Part shown: positions 34,259 through 42,755 of the stretch, piece by piece | How positions within the stretch are numbered: the first letter of the stretch is position 1 | Layout: each line of letters opens with the position of its first letter | DNA from: Achromobacter anxifer | GTDB taxonomy: Bacteria; Pseudomonadota; Gammaproteobacteria; Burkholderiales; Burkholderiaceae_B | Length of the DNA stretch: 64,000 nucleotides | Direction: 5' to 3' | Assembly: GCF_903652925.1 (NCBI RefSeq) | Contig: NZ_CAHLAR010000001.1 | Location: forward strand, 620,001-684,000 | Made by a program: the position numbers and the translations under genes | Notes under the pieces: generated by a model | Databases searched by the model: none | The model's input: the letters and a program-made list of their open reading frames with translations, nothing else | What the model was told of the DNA's origin: nothing

Positions 34259-36061
34259 CTAGCGCGTGTGGTGCACCTGTTGCAGGCCGTAGACCTGCAC
34301 CGGCATGCCCACCTGCCGCGCTTTCAGCTGCAGCGACAGGTATTGCGAGTAGTGCCGCGACTGGTGCAGGTTGCCGCCGTGGAACCAGAGCGCCTCCTGT
34401 TGCGTGGGCTTCCACATGTTGCGCTGTTCGCCTTCCCAGGGGCCGGGGTCCTTGGTGGTGTCGGAACCCAGGCCCCAGCACTTGCCGACCTTGTCCGCGA
34501 CCTCGCGGCTGATCAGGTCCGCGGCCCAGCCGTTCATCGAACCGTAGCCGGTGGCGTAGACCACCAGGTCCGCCGGCAGCTTGACGCCGGACTTCAGCAC
34601 CACGGCGTCGCGCGTCAGGTGGCTGACGTCGGTGCGCGATTGCAGCTTGATGCTGCCGTCGATGATCAGGTCGCAGGCGCCCACGTCGATGTAATAGCCG
34701 GACCCGCGCCGCAGGTACTTCATGAACAGGCCCGAGCCGTCGTCGCCCCAGTCCAGCATGAAGCCGGCTTCCTCCAGCTTGGCGTAGAACCCGGCGTCGC
34801 GCTCGCGCATCTGGTCGTAGAGCGGGATCTGGAACTGCGCCATGATCTTGTAGGGCAGGGAGGCGAACGTCAGGTCGGCCTTGCGCGTGGTCATGCCGTT
34901 GGCCAGCGCCTGTTCGGAATACAGACCGCCCAGGCCGATGTCCATCAGCGTTTCGGATCGCACGATATGCGTGGACGAGCGCTGCACCATGGTGACGTTG
35001 GCGCCGCCTTCCCACAGCGCCGCGCAGATGTCGTGGGCGGAGTTGTTGGCGCCGATCACGACGACATTCTTGCCGCGGTAGGCGTCGGGCCCGGGGTGCT
35101 GCGAGGAATGCTGCTGTTCGCCCTGGAACTCGTCCTGGCCGGGGAAGCTGGGAATGTTGGGCTTGCCCGACATGCCCGTGGCCAGCACCAGCTGCTTGGG
35201 CCGCAGCACCGCCGGCTTGCCCTCGCGCAGCACCGTGACCTCCCATTCCTGCTTCTGCTCGTCGTAGCGCGCCGACTGGCACACGGTGGAGGTCCAGTAG
35301 TTCAGCTCCATGATGCGGGTGTACATCTCCAGCCAGTCGCCGATCTTGTCCTTGGGCGCGAACACGGGCCAGTTCTCGGGGAAGGGGATGTAAGGCAGGT
35401 GGTCGTACCACACCGGGTCATGCAGGCACAGCGACTTGTAGCGCTTTCTCCAGCTGTCGCCGGCGCGTTCGTTCCTTTCGATGATGATGGTGGGCACGTC
35501 CAGCTGGCGCAGGCGCGCGCCCAGCGCGATGCCGCCCTGGCCGCCGCCGATGATGAGCACGTAGGGCTGGGTCTGGTAGCCGAGTTCGGCGGCCTCCTGT
35601 TCGCGCTTTTCCAGCCAGGTCTGGCGGCTGCGGCTGCTGCCGTGCTCGGCGCCCTTGGGACGCCGCACGCCGCTGGGTTCCTCGTGCCCCTTGAGTTCGG
35701 ACATGGTGGTCAGCAGGATCCAGATGCGGCCGTCCTGGACGCGGATGTGGCCGTAGCCGCGGGCGCGGTTGGTCTCGATCTCGATCCAGCCTTGCAGCAG
35801 GCCGGCGTCTTCGGACACGGCTTCTTTCGGGTCCAGGCTGAAGCGCACCGGCTCGACCTGCGACAGCTGGCTTTGCAGCATGTCGCGGATCTGGTCCTGG
35901 CCTTCCATCGTGCGCAGGTTCCAGGTGAACAGCACCAGGTCGCGCCAGTAGCAGTCGTCCTGGAACAGGCCGGCGACGCCATCGATGTCCTTGTTGCCCA
36001 GCGCGGCGTTCAAGCGCGCGAGCACGGCGTCCAGGGCGGCGCCGGCTTGATCGGTCTGCAT
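34259..36061 (-). CDS. flavin monooxygenase-type protein with N-terminal NTF2-like domain
   Basis: 600 aa. Residues ~1-130 resemble a SnoaL/NTF2-like small-ligand domain (ALDAVLARLNAALGNKDIDGVAGLFQDDCYWRDLV). The rest is an FAD/NAD(P)H oxidoreductase: FAD Rossmann GGGQGGIALGARLRQL (~173) and NAD(P) Rossmann VIGANNSAHDICAALWEGG (~330), where the second Gly of the usual GxGxxG is replaced by Asn, as in some YUCCA/FMO relatives. Such fusions occur in Alcaligenaceae, with unknown substrates. It has its own sigma-54 promoter and lies beside a sigma-54 activator, indicating induction by a specific compound. Confidence 0.88.
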   Translation of the reverse strand: MQTDQAGAALDAVLARLNAALGNKDIDGVAGLFQDDCYWRDLVLFTWNLRTMEGQDQIRDMLQSQLSQVEPVRFSLDPKEAVSEDAGLLQGWIEIETNRARGYGHIRVQDGRIWILLTTMSELKGHEEPSGVRRPKGAEHGSSRSRQTWLEKREQEAAELGYQTQPYVLIIGGGQGGIALGARLRQLDVPTIIIERNERAGDSWRKRYKSLCLHDPVWYDHLPYIPFPENWPVFAPKDKIGDWLEMYTRIMELNYWTSTVCQSARYDEQKQEWEVTVLREGKPAVLRPKQLVLATGMSGKPNIPSFPGQDEFQGEQQHSSQHPGPDAYRGKNVVVIGANNSAHDICAALWEGGANVTMVQRSSTHIVRSETLMDIGLGGLYSEQALANGMTTRKADLTFASLPYKIMAQFQIPLYDQMRERDAGFYAKLEEAGFMLDWGDDGSGLFMKYLRRGSGYYIDVGACDLIIDGSIKLQSRTDVSHLTRDAVVLKSGVKLPADLVVYATGYGSMNGWAADLISREVADKVGKCWGLGSDTTKDPGPWEGEQRNMWKPTQQEALWFHGGNLHQSRHYSQYLSLQLKARQVGMPVQVYGLQQVHHTR

Positions 36062-36166
36062 GTCTAGTCTCCTTGCCCGTGGCGGGCGATCGTTGTCGTG
36101 GCGGACCGGGGCATGGTCCGCGGGCGGCCCCGGCCTGTGCCGGCCGGTGGGCGTCCCAGACGATCA

Positions 36167-36182
36167 AGCAATTGCCGTGCCA
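36167..36182 (-). promoter_or_regulatory. sigma-54 (-24/-12) promoter of the FMO gene
   Basis: On the minus strand TGGCACGGCAATTGCT matches the sigma-54 consensus TGGCACG-N4-TTGCW at every defined base. The invariant GG (-24) and GC (-12) are correctly spaced. Transcription would start near 36156, leaving a leader of about 95 bases before the FMO start at 36061. Confidence 0.93.
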
Positions 36183-36225
36183 CCCTGCGCGCGCCCCTGG
36201 CGCGCAGGCGGACGGCGGAGAATAC

Positions 36226-36306
36226 TGTGGCGGCGTGCCACACCTGTGGCGCCAGGGTGTGGCGTTCGGGGTGTGGCGCCCGGCTGTAGCGCCCGGCTGT
36301 AGCGCC
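36226..36306 (-). promoter_or_regulatory. array of six TGTGGCG/TGTAGCG elements upstream of sigma-54 promoter
   Basis: Heptamers start at 36226, 36245, 36258, 36272, 36285 and 36298 (four TGTGGCG, two TGTAGCG), at intervals of 19, 13, 14, 13 and 13 bp. The promoter-nearest copy is part of a full dyad, TGTGGC-N5-GCCACA (36226-36242). The array lies 44-140 bp upstream of the -24 element, the usual place for enhancer sites. It ends 12 bp from the activator gene's stop. Confidence 0.7.
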
Positions 36307-36317
36307 TCGGAAGCGTC

Positions 36318-38210
36318 TCAGGAGCGCGAGGCGAGCCCGTGGCGCCGCATCTGGCGATGCACGGTGGAGCGGTCCACGCCCAGGCGTCTTGCGGCTTCAG
36401 ACACATTGCCGCCGCAGCTGGCCAGCAGGGCGCGCAAGGCGGCCTCTTCGGGACTGGCGGCTGCCGCGGGCGGCGCCAGCGCATCGGGCAGGTCGGCGGG
36501 TTCGATGACGCCGTTTTCGCACAGCGCGGCGGCGACCGCGATGGCGTTGGCGAGTTCGCGGATGTTGCCCGGCCAGGCGTGCGCCTTCAGCGCCATCAGC
36601 GCGGCCGGCGCCAGCACGGGGGCGCCGGATTCGTCCTGGTGGCGCGCCAGCACGCGTGCGATCAGCCATTCCAGGTCGTCGCGCTCGCGCAGCGGTGGCA
36701 CGGTCAGCGTGGCGGCGTTGATGCGGTAATAGAGGTCTTCGCGGAAGCGCCCCTCGCGCACCAGCGCGGCCAGATCGCGGTGCGAGGCCGACACCAGGCT
36801 GAGGCGCACCGCGCGCGGCGCGTTGGCGCCGATGGGCGTGACCTCGGATTCGGCCAGCACGCGCAACAGGCGGCTTTGCAGCGCCAGCGGCATGTCGCCG
36901 ATCTCGTCCAGGAACAGGGTGCCGCCGTCGGACTCTTCGATCAGACCCTTGCGGCCCTTGGCCGCCGCGCCGGTGTAGGCGCCCGGCAGGTAGCCGAACA
37001 GCTCGCTTTCGATCAGCGATTCCGGGATCGCCGCGCAGTTCACGGCGACGAAGCGCCCGGCGCGCTGGCTGCCGTCATGGATGGCGCGCGCCAGGTATTC
37101 CTTGCCGACCCCGGTTTCGCCCTGCAGCAGCATGGGCAGTCCTTGCCGCGCCAGCTTGGCGGCTCGCGCCAGCATGGCCGCCATGCGCGCGTCGCCGCCT
37201 TCCAGGCCGCGCAGGGCGGAAGGCGCGCCGCGCACCGCGACGCTGGCGCCGCGCGCGTGGCGGTTGGGCTCGATGGCGTGCGCGAACAGGGCATTGCCGT
37301 CGCGGGCCACGATCAGGCGCTGTTGCGGCGCGTGGGCGCGGGTGTAGCGCGGCAGGTCGTCCAGCTGCACGTCGAAGAAGCGGGTGACGGGCTGGCCGAT
37401 CAGCCCGGCGGGGCTGCGCCAGTCCAGGCCGGCGGCGCGCGCCAGCAGCTTGGCGCCCGTGTGCGTCATGCCCAGGATGCGGCCGGCGCCGTCCAGCGAG
37501 ACCGCGGCCTCGGGGTCCACGTCCAGGAACTCGGGCGAGCGCGCGAAGCGCAGCACCCATTCGTTGCTGGTGCGCGCCATCAGGTTGGCCATCTCGATGC
37601 GCCGCGTGGTGCTGGTGACCAGGTGCAGCGCCAGGTTCTGGCTGGCTTTCAGGATGGGCGAGCTGAGCAGCGATATGTCCAGCACGGCCGCCAGTTCGCC
37701 GTCGGCGTTGTAGATCGGCGCGGCGGTGCAGGACAGCGGCGTGTGGGTGTTGTCGAAGTGATCGGTCTGGTGGATGGTGAGGGCTTCGCCGCTTTCGAGG
37801 CAGGCGCCCACGGCGCAGGTGCCGGCGCGCTGTTCCGACCATTCTGACCCCAGATAGAGCCCGGCCTTGCGCAGGCTGGCGGTCTGCTGCGCGTCGCCCA
37901 GGAACTCCACCGTGACGCCCTGGCGGTCGGCCAGCAGCAGCACGTAGTTCTGGCCGGCGACCTGGCGGAACAGATGGTCCAGCCCGGACCGCGCAATCGA
38001 GATCAGCGCTTCGGATTGCTGGCGGTGTTCGCGCAGCCGGCCATCCGGCACGATATAGGCCTCGCAGGCCTGGGCGGGGTCCAGCCGGTACTGGTCCAGG
38101 CAGCGCAGCCAGCTGCTGACCACGTGCGCGTCGCGCTGCGTGGGCCGGCCCTGGCCGACTTGCTCGATCTCGCGGATATGGGCGGAGTGCAGGGATTCCT
38201 GACTAGGCAT
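36318..38210 (-). CDS. AcoR-type sigma-54-dependent activator
   Basis: 630 aa. N-terminal GAF-type sensor region (~60-200), a linker with PAS-like features (~225-290), the AAA+ domain (~335-560) with Walker A GETGVGKEY and the sigma-54 contact loop GAYTGA, and a C-terminal Fis-type HTH (~588-625, NVSEAARRLGVDRSTVHRQMRRHG). It starts NLR-style like AcoR activators (HIREIEQVGQG...SWLRCLDQYRLDP). It lies immediately upstream of the FMO gene, which carries the only sigma-54 promoter I found, so that gene is its probable target. Confidence 0.95.
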   Translation of the reverse strand: MPSQESLHSAHIREIEQVGQGRPTQRDAHVVSSWLRCLDQYRLDPAQACEAYIVPDGRLREHRQQSEALISIARSGLDHLFRQVAGQNYVLLLADRQGVTVEFLGDAQQTASLRKAGLYLGSEWSEQRAGTCAVGACLESGEALTIHQTDHFDNTHTPLSCTAAPIYNADGELAAVLDISLLSSPILKASQNLALHLVTSTTRRIEMANLMARTSNEWVLRFARSPEFLDVDPEAAVSLDGAGRILGMTHTGAKLLARAAGLDWRSPAGLIGQPVTRFFDVQLDDLPRYTRAHAPQQRLIVARDGNALFAHAIEPNRHARGASVAVRGAPSALRGLEGGDARMAAMLARAAKLARQGLPMLLQGETGVGKEYLARAIHDGSQRAGRFVAVNCAAIPESLIESELFGYLPGAYTGAAAKGRKGLIEESDGGTLFLDEIGDMPLALQSRLLRVLAESEVTPIGANAPRAVRLSLVSASHRDLAALVREGRFREDLYYRINAATLTVPPLRERDDLEWLIARVLARHQDESGAPVLAPAALMALKAHAWPGNIRELANAIAVAAALCENGVIEPADLPDALAPPAAAASPEEAALRALLASCGGNVSEAARRLGVDRSTVHRQMRRHGLASRS

Positions 38211-38282
38211 GTCGTCTCCATGTTGCGCCCGATCTGCGCCGGATCAACGGGCAGCATGCACAGAGGACGACAGGCCTGTAAA

Positions 38283-38298
38283 TGCTGGTTATCCAGCA
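38283..38298. other. short hairpin/dyad between Bug gene and activator gene
   Basis: TGCTGG-TTAT-CCAGCA is a 6-bp dyad 19 bp beyond the Bug stop and 73 bp before the activator start. It may be a weak terminator (TTTAC follows leftward) or a protein site. Confidence 0.35.
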
Positions 38299-38316
38299 CT
38301 CAGGAGAAAGGGGACG

Positions 38317-39288
38317 CTACAGGTCGATCTTGACCTTGCCGGCCTGCACCAGCCCCGCCACGTCGCGTATTTCCGCCAGCAGCGCCTGCTGCAGCTGCGC
38401 GGGCGTGCCGCCGGTGGGCTGGAAGCCCTGTTCGCCCAGCTTGGCGCGCACCGTCTCGGTTTGCAAAGCGCGGTTGATGCCCTGGTTCAGCGCGGCGATG
38501 GCGGCCTCCGGCGTGCCGGCGGCGCAATAGGTGCCGAACTGGATCTGCGCCGAGAAGCCGGGATAGCCGCTTTCGGCCACCGTCGGAATGTCCGGGTACT
38601 TGGGCAGGCGCTCCGGGCTGGTCACGGCCAGCACGCGCAGGCGTCCGCCTTGCAGGTAGGGTTCCACGGCGGCGACCGTGGCCACCACCAACTGGATCTG
38701 TCCGCCCAGCAGGTCCGTCATCATCGGGCCCGTGCCGCGGTAGGGCACGTGCAGCATGTCGATGCCGCAGGCGGCTTGCAGCAGTTCGGTGGCCAGGTGC
38801 TGCGGGGTGGCGTTGCCGGGAGAGCCGAAGGTCAGCCCCTTGGGCTCGCGCTTGGCCTGGGCGACGAGTTCGGCCAGGGTCTTGGCCGGCAGGTCGGCGT
38901 TGACCGCCACCATGTAGGGCGAACGCGCGATGGGGCAGACGGGCGCCAGTTGCTTGAGCACGTCCTCGGGCGGCTTGGCGTAGTAGCGCACCGAGGGCAC
39001 CAGGCCGGCGAACAGCAGCACGCTGCCATCCTTGGCGCCGTTGGCGGTGTAGTCCGCGCCCAGCATGCCGCTGGCGCCTGGCTTGTTTTCGACCACCACC
39101 GAGCGGTCGAGCGCGCCTTCCAGCGTGGCGGCGATGACGCGGCCCAGCACGTCGGTGCCGCCGCCCGGCGGGAAGGGCACGATGACGCGCAAGGGCGCTT
39201 CGCGCGCGCTGGCGGCGCTGCTGAGTGCCGCGCTCAGCGGCGTGAGGGCCAGGGCTGCCAGGTTCTTCAGGATGGTTCTGCGATTCAT
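38317..39288 (-). CDS. Bug-family (TctC) tripartite tricarboxylate transporter receptor
   Basis: 323 aa with a signal peptide (MNRRTILKNLAALALTPLSA..., cleavage near ASARE; the RR pair is not a full Tat motif). Bug core LRVIVPFPPGGGTDVLGR and NKPGASGMLGADY are present. It contains two cysteines in mature parts (around VCPIARSP and AACGID), unusual for Bug proteins and possibly a disulfide. It is the last gene of a leftward operon with an alpha/beta hydrolase 30 bp upstream and an AA_synth-family gene. Confidence 0.92.
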   Translation of the reverse strand: MNRRTILKNLAALALTPLSAALSSAASAREAPLRVIVPFPPGGGTDVLGRVIAATLEGALDRSVVVENKPGASGMLGADYTANGAKDGSVLLFAGLVPSVRYYAKPPEDVLKQLAPVCPIARSPYMVAVNADLPAKTLAELVAQAKREPKGLTFGSPGNATPQHLATELLQAACGIDMLHVPYRGTGPMMTDLLGGQIQLVVATVAAVEPYLQGGRLRVLAVTSPERLPKYPDIPTVAESGYPGFSAQIQFGTYCAAGTPEAAIAALNQGINRALQTETVRAKLGEQGFQPTGGTPAQLQQALLAEIRDVAGLVQAGKVKIDL

Positions 39289-39318
39289 TTTTTTGTCTCC
39301 GTATCCACTCTACGCGGG

Positions 39319-40107
39319 TCAGGCCGATGGCGCTGCGCCGGCCACCGGCAGAAAAAATCCTTGCAGCGCCGACGCCACGATGGCGGGTTCTTCCACCGGC
39401 AGCATGTGCCGCTGGCCTGGTACGACCTGCGCCTTGCCATGGGGCAACGCCCCGGCCAGTTCCCGCGTCATGCGCGGGGTCGAGCCCACGTCCAGCTCGC
39501 CGGTCAGCGCCAGGGCGGGGCAGGCGATGTGGGGCGCGGCCTGCGCCAACACCGGGTCGCCCAGCGCGAACACGCGGTAGGCGGCCAGGAAGTGGGCGCG
39601 GTTGTTGCGCACGAGGCGCTGGCCGATGCTGGCCACCCGTTCCGGGCGGCGCGCCTGGAAGGCGGGCGTGAACCAGCGTTGCAGCGAAACCTGGGCGGCG
39701 GCTTCGGGATCCTGCGTGGCCGCCGCCTCCAGCCGCGCCAGCACGGCGCGCGTTTCGTCGGGGCTGCGGCGGAACACCGTGCTCATCAGGGCCAGCCGGG
39801 TGACGCGCTGCGGGCGGGCGGCAGCATAGGCTCCCGCGATCAGGCCGCCCATGGAATAGCCCAGCACGTTGGCGCTTTGCCAGCCGGCGCGGTCCAGCTC
39901 CGCGTCCAGCTGCGCGATGTAGTCCTGCACCGTCACGCCTTCGCCAACGCCGGGGGCGTGGCCATGGCCCAGCATGTCATAGCGCAGCACGTCGAAATCC
40001 GCTTCCAGCAGCGGCGCCAGGTCGTCCCACAAGGTATGGTCCAGCCCGACGCCATGCAGCAGCACCAGCGGCTGGCCGCGGCCCGAACGCCGAGAATGCG
40101 CGCTCAT
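39319..40107 (-). CDS. alpha/beta hydrolase (enol-lactonase-like)
   Basis: 262 aa. Oxyanion region LVLLHGVGLDHTLWDDL, nucleophile elbow GYSMGG (catalytic Ser) and the C-terminal His in PGQRHMLPVEEP, with Asp in TGELDVGSTP. The size and layout resemble 3-oxoadipate enol-lactonases (PcaD). Its start overlaps the stop of the upstream gene by 4 bp. Together with the Bug receptor and the AA_synth-family protein it forms a three-gene unit of unknown substrate. Confidence 0.87.
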   Translation of the reverse strand: MSAHSRRSGRGQPLVLLHGVGLDHTLWDDLAPLLEADFDVLRYDMLGHGHAPGVGEGVTVQDYIAQLDAELDRAGWQSANVLGYSMGGLIAGAYAAARPQRVTRLALMSTVFRRSPDETRAVLARLEAAATQDPEAAAQVSLQRWFTPAFQARRPERVASIGQRLVRNNRAHFLAAYRVFALGDPVLAQAAPHIACPALALTGELDVGSTPRMTRELAGALPHGKAQVVPGQRHMLPVEEPAIVASALQGFFLPVAGAAPSA

Positions 40108-40697
40108 TTGGCTTGCGCCTCGCGTTCCAGTTCCTGCAGGTCGGAGTAGCGGTTGCCGATGCGGTGATGCGGGCGGCCGGAGGTGGCCGCGCCCAGGGCG
40201 ATCACAATCTCATCGGGCGCGGGTGCGTCGTTGATGGTGGTCTGCACGGTCAGGTAGTGCGAGCGCAGGCCCTCGTCGAGCTTGTGCATCAGTGGCACGG
40301 TGATCACGCAGCCGGGGCCGCCGCGCATATTGGTGAAGCTGAGGTAGCTGGTGCCGCCGACCGCGCCGCGGTAGGCGTTGCCGAAGCGCAGCGTGTGGAT
40401 CAGCGCCGAGGCGTGTTCGACCTCGCCCGCGGTGCCGACCACGGCGGCCTTGCCATAGGCTTCGACCTGGTCGGCGGAGCCGGCCTGGCGCAGGATCTCG
40501 GCGACCAGCAGTTCGCCCAGCGGCGGCGCGGCTTCCAGGATCTTCGGCCGCAGGTCTTCCTGGAACGGCTGTCCGGCCCAGGGATTGCGGATCACGGCCG
40601 CGGCGATGATCATCACCAGCGGGCGCTCGGCCGCGCGGCCGCCCTCGATCAGGGTTTTTTCCACATAGCTGACTACCTTGCGCACTTGCAAAGACAT
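40104..40697 (-). CDS. amino acid synthesis family protein (PF06684-like)
   Basis: 197 aa. The family name comes from an old, weak link to amino acid synthesis and does not state a reaction. Conserved-looking stretches are PLVMIIAAAVIRNPWAG, KAAVVGTAGEVEHASALIH and GNAYRGAVGGTSYLSFTNMRGGPG. The fold is thought to be a Ring-opening amidohydrolase relative, but I cannot confirm this from sequence. First gene of the operon, with a divergent LysR gene; two perfect dyads lie between. An adjacent lactonase-like hydrolase suggests ring or lactone opening (inference). Confidence 0.8.
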   Translation of the reverse strand: MSLQVRKVVSYVEKTLIEGGRAAERPLVMIIAAAVIRNPWAGQPFQEDLRPKILEAAPPLGELLVAEILRQAGSADQVEAYGKAAVVGTAGEVEHASALIHTLRFGNAYRGAVGGTSYLSFTNMRGGPGCVITVPLMHKLDEGLRSHYLTVQTTINDAPAPDEIVIALGAATSGRPHHRIGNRYSDLQELEREAQAK

Positions 40698-40770
40698 ACC
40701 GCTGCTCCAGTACCGGTTGGATGAAAGACGCGGCCATTGTTGGGTTCGGGGCGGAGTTTTGACAATCCAA

Positions 40771-40801
40771 ATTAACTCAAGTTAATTTCGGAAAATCCGA
40801 A
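40771..40801. promoter_or_regulatory. two adjoining perfect dyads in LysR divergent region
   Basis: ATTAAC-TCAA-GTTAAT (40771-40786) is directly followed by TTCGGA-AAA-TCCGAA (40787-40801), which contains T-N11-A. They occupy the gap between the AA_synth-family gene and LysR, starting 19 bp before the LysR ATG. They look like a LysR recognition site plus a second regulator or activation site. Confidence 0.6.
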
Positions 40802-40819
40802 TTTTTAGCGTTTCATGCC

Positions 40820-41728
40820 ATGTCCTCGCCCCTGAAGATCCAGCACCTGCGCCAGTTCCTGCTGGCGGCCGACCACGGCAGCTTCCGCCTTGCGGCCGAA
40901 GGCACCTTCCGTTCGCAGGCGGCCGTGTCGGCCGCCATGCAGGACCTGGAGCAGCAACTGGGCGCGCCCTTGTTCGAGCCCGGCAAGCGCGCGCAGCTCA
41001 CGCCCCTGGGCCTGGCCGTGGCGCCGCTGTTCCGCGAGCTGTTGTCCACCCACGACCGGGTGCTGGACGCGGCGCGCCAGTTCGGCCTGGGCAGCCAGGG
41101 GCCGGTGTCGCTGGCGGTGATGCCGTCGCTGGCCGATGAATGGCTGCCGCGCCTGCTGGAACGCTATGCGCGCAGCCACCCAGCGATCCGCATCCGCGCC
41201 ATCGACGAGTCCTCGCAGGACGTGCACCGGCTGGTGCTGAGCGGCGAGGTCCAGGTCGGCGTGGCGGGCCAGGTGCCGCGCACCGCCGAGGTGGCGTTCG
41301 CGCCGGTGGCGCGCGACGCCTTCGGCCTGGTGTGCCGCAAGAGCCATCCGCTGGCGCGGCGGCGCGGGCCGGTGCCCTGGTCGGCGCTGGCCGGCGAACG
41401 CCTCATCGGCAATGCCACCTTCGACACGCTGAAGAACCGGCAGCTGGGCGAGGCCATCGAAGACCCCTTCATGGTGGTGTCGAACCGGGCCTCGCTGCTG
41501 GCCAGCGTGGTCAGCGGCCTGGGCGTGACGGTGCTGCCGGTGCTGGCGCGGCCGGCGGCCGCGACCGGGCTGGCCTTCGTGCCTTTGGCCGAGCCCACGG
41601 TCGAGCGCATCGTCGGCGTGTTGACCCGCAAGGAAGAAACGCTGCTGCCGTCGGTGGCGGCCATGCATGAGCTGGCCTTGCGTTCACTGGCCCAGTTCAC
41701 CCGCCGCAAGGGCGCGATCCTGGTGTAG
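40820..41728 (+). CDS. LysR-type transcriptional regulator
   Basis: 302-aa LTTR with N-terminal HTH (residues ~6-65, HGSFRLAAEGTFRSQAAVSAAMQDLEQQLG) and the effector domain from ~95. It diverges from the AA_synth/hydrolase/Bug operon with two dyads between, and so is its likely regulator. It converges with the next LysR gene, 20 bp apart. Confidence 0.92.
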   Translation: MSSPLKIQHLRQFLLAADHGSFRLAAEGTFRSQAAVSAAMQDLEQQLGAPLFEPGKRAQLTPLGLAVAPLFRELLSTHDRVLDAARQFGLGSQGPVSLAVMPSLADEWLPRLLERYARSHPAIRIRAIDESSQDVHRLVLSGEVQVGVAGQVPRTAEVAFAPVARDAFGLVCRKSHPLARRRGPVPWSALAGERLIGNATFDTLKNRQLGEAIEDPFMVVSNRASLLASVVSGLGVTVLPVLARPAAATGLAFVPLAEPTVERIVGVLTRKEETLLPSVAAMHELALRSLAQFTRRKGAILV

Positions 41729-41748
41729 CGGCGCGCAGGGGCCCCGCC

Positions 41749-42654
41749 CTAGACGCCGCAGGCGTAGATCATGAACTGGCGGAAAGCCTCGGCCGGCTTG
41801 GCCAGGCGCGCCTGCGGATGCCACAAGAGGCCGGCTTCCATGAGCGGCACGGCGTCGGTAATGGGCACGGCCTCGATCTTGCGGCCTTCCAGCGACCAGG
41901 GGCGGTAGACCATGTCGGACAGCATGGTGACGCCGAAGCCATGCGCCACCAGCCCGCGCAATGCTTCCATCGAGCGGGTGCGGAACGCGATGTCGGGCTG
42001 CAGGCCGTGGGCGCGCCAATAGGCCAGGGCGGAGCGTTCGCCTTCGTCCATTTCCAGCAGGATGTAGGGGTAGCCGGCGATATCGGTCAGCGACGGCGCC
42101 GCGGCCTGCGTCAGCGGATGGCCGGATGCCGTCCACAGCTGCCGCCGCGATCGCACCAGCACCTGATGCCCGAAGCGCTCGCGCTTTTCCACGTTGGACA
42201 GCAGCGCCACGCCCAGCTCGACCTCGCCGCTGGCCACCGCGGCTTCGATGTCGGGCCGGTCCATGTCGACCAGGTCCAGCTCCACGTCGGGATAGCGCCG
42301 CCGGAAGCGCGCCAGCAGGTCGGGCAGGAAGTAGCCCAGCACGGTGTAGGACGCCGCGATCCGCACCGCGCCGCGCAGCGCATAGCGCTGGAAGCCCGGT
42401 TCGCGTAGCGCATCGTCCAGGGAATCGAGCACGTCGCGCGCGCGCTGGTGGAAGTTGTGCCCTTCCGGCGTCAGGGTGACGCCATGCGGATGGCGGTCGA
42501 ACAGGCGCACGCCCAGCTGCGCCTCCAGCGCCAGGACGGCATTGGTGACCGCGGATTGCGAGACGTGCTCGTCGGCCGCGGCCATGGAGAACCGGCCGGT
42601 CCGGGCGGCCGCGGCGAAATACCGCAGCTGGCGCAGGGTGACGTCATTAGCCAT
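41749..42654 (-). CDS. LysR-type transcriptional regulator, divergent from indolepyruvate oxidoreductase
   Basis: 301 aa. HTH at residues ~7-65 (TGRFSMAAADEHVSQSAVTNAVLALEAQLG), then a LysR ligand domain (CysB-like half-barrel, with ELDLVDMDRPDIEAAVASGEVELGV). It diverges from the large indolepyruvate ferredoxin oxidoreductase gene across 101 bp rich in A/T (GAATATATGAATATACGATATC around 42680-42702), where its binding site probably lies. Confidence 0.92.
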   Translation of the reverse strand: MANDVTLRQLRYFAAAARTGRFSMAAADEHVSQSAVTNAVLALEAQLGVRLFDRHPHGVTLTPEGHNFHQRARDVLDSLDDALREPGFQRYALRGAVRIAASYTVLGYFLPDLLARFRRRYPDVELDLVDMDRPDIEAAVASGEVELGVALLSNVEKRERFGHQVLVRSRRQLWTASGHPLTQAAAPSLTDIAGYPYILLEMDEGERSALAYWRAHGLQPDIAFRTRSMEALRGLVAHGFGVTMLSDMVYRPWSLEGRKIEAVPITDAVPLMEAGLLWHPQARLAKPAEAFRQFMIYACGV

Positions 42655-42755
42655 CTGTTTATCGAATAGCTGATACCTGAATATATGAATATACGATATC
42701 TAGCACGCTTCCTACACTGCGGCAAAACACCAGAACCGGAACGCAGGAGACAAGC

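Noticed and set aside
42655-42755. possible LysR box in the AT-rich gap before the indolepyruvate oxidoreductase gene
   Set aside because: The region is AT-rich with several overlapping partial dyads, but no single one is clearly better than chance.
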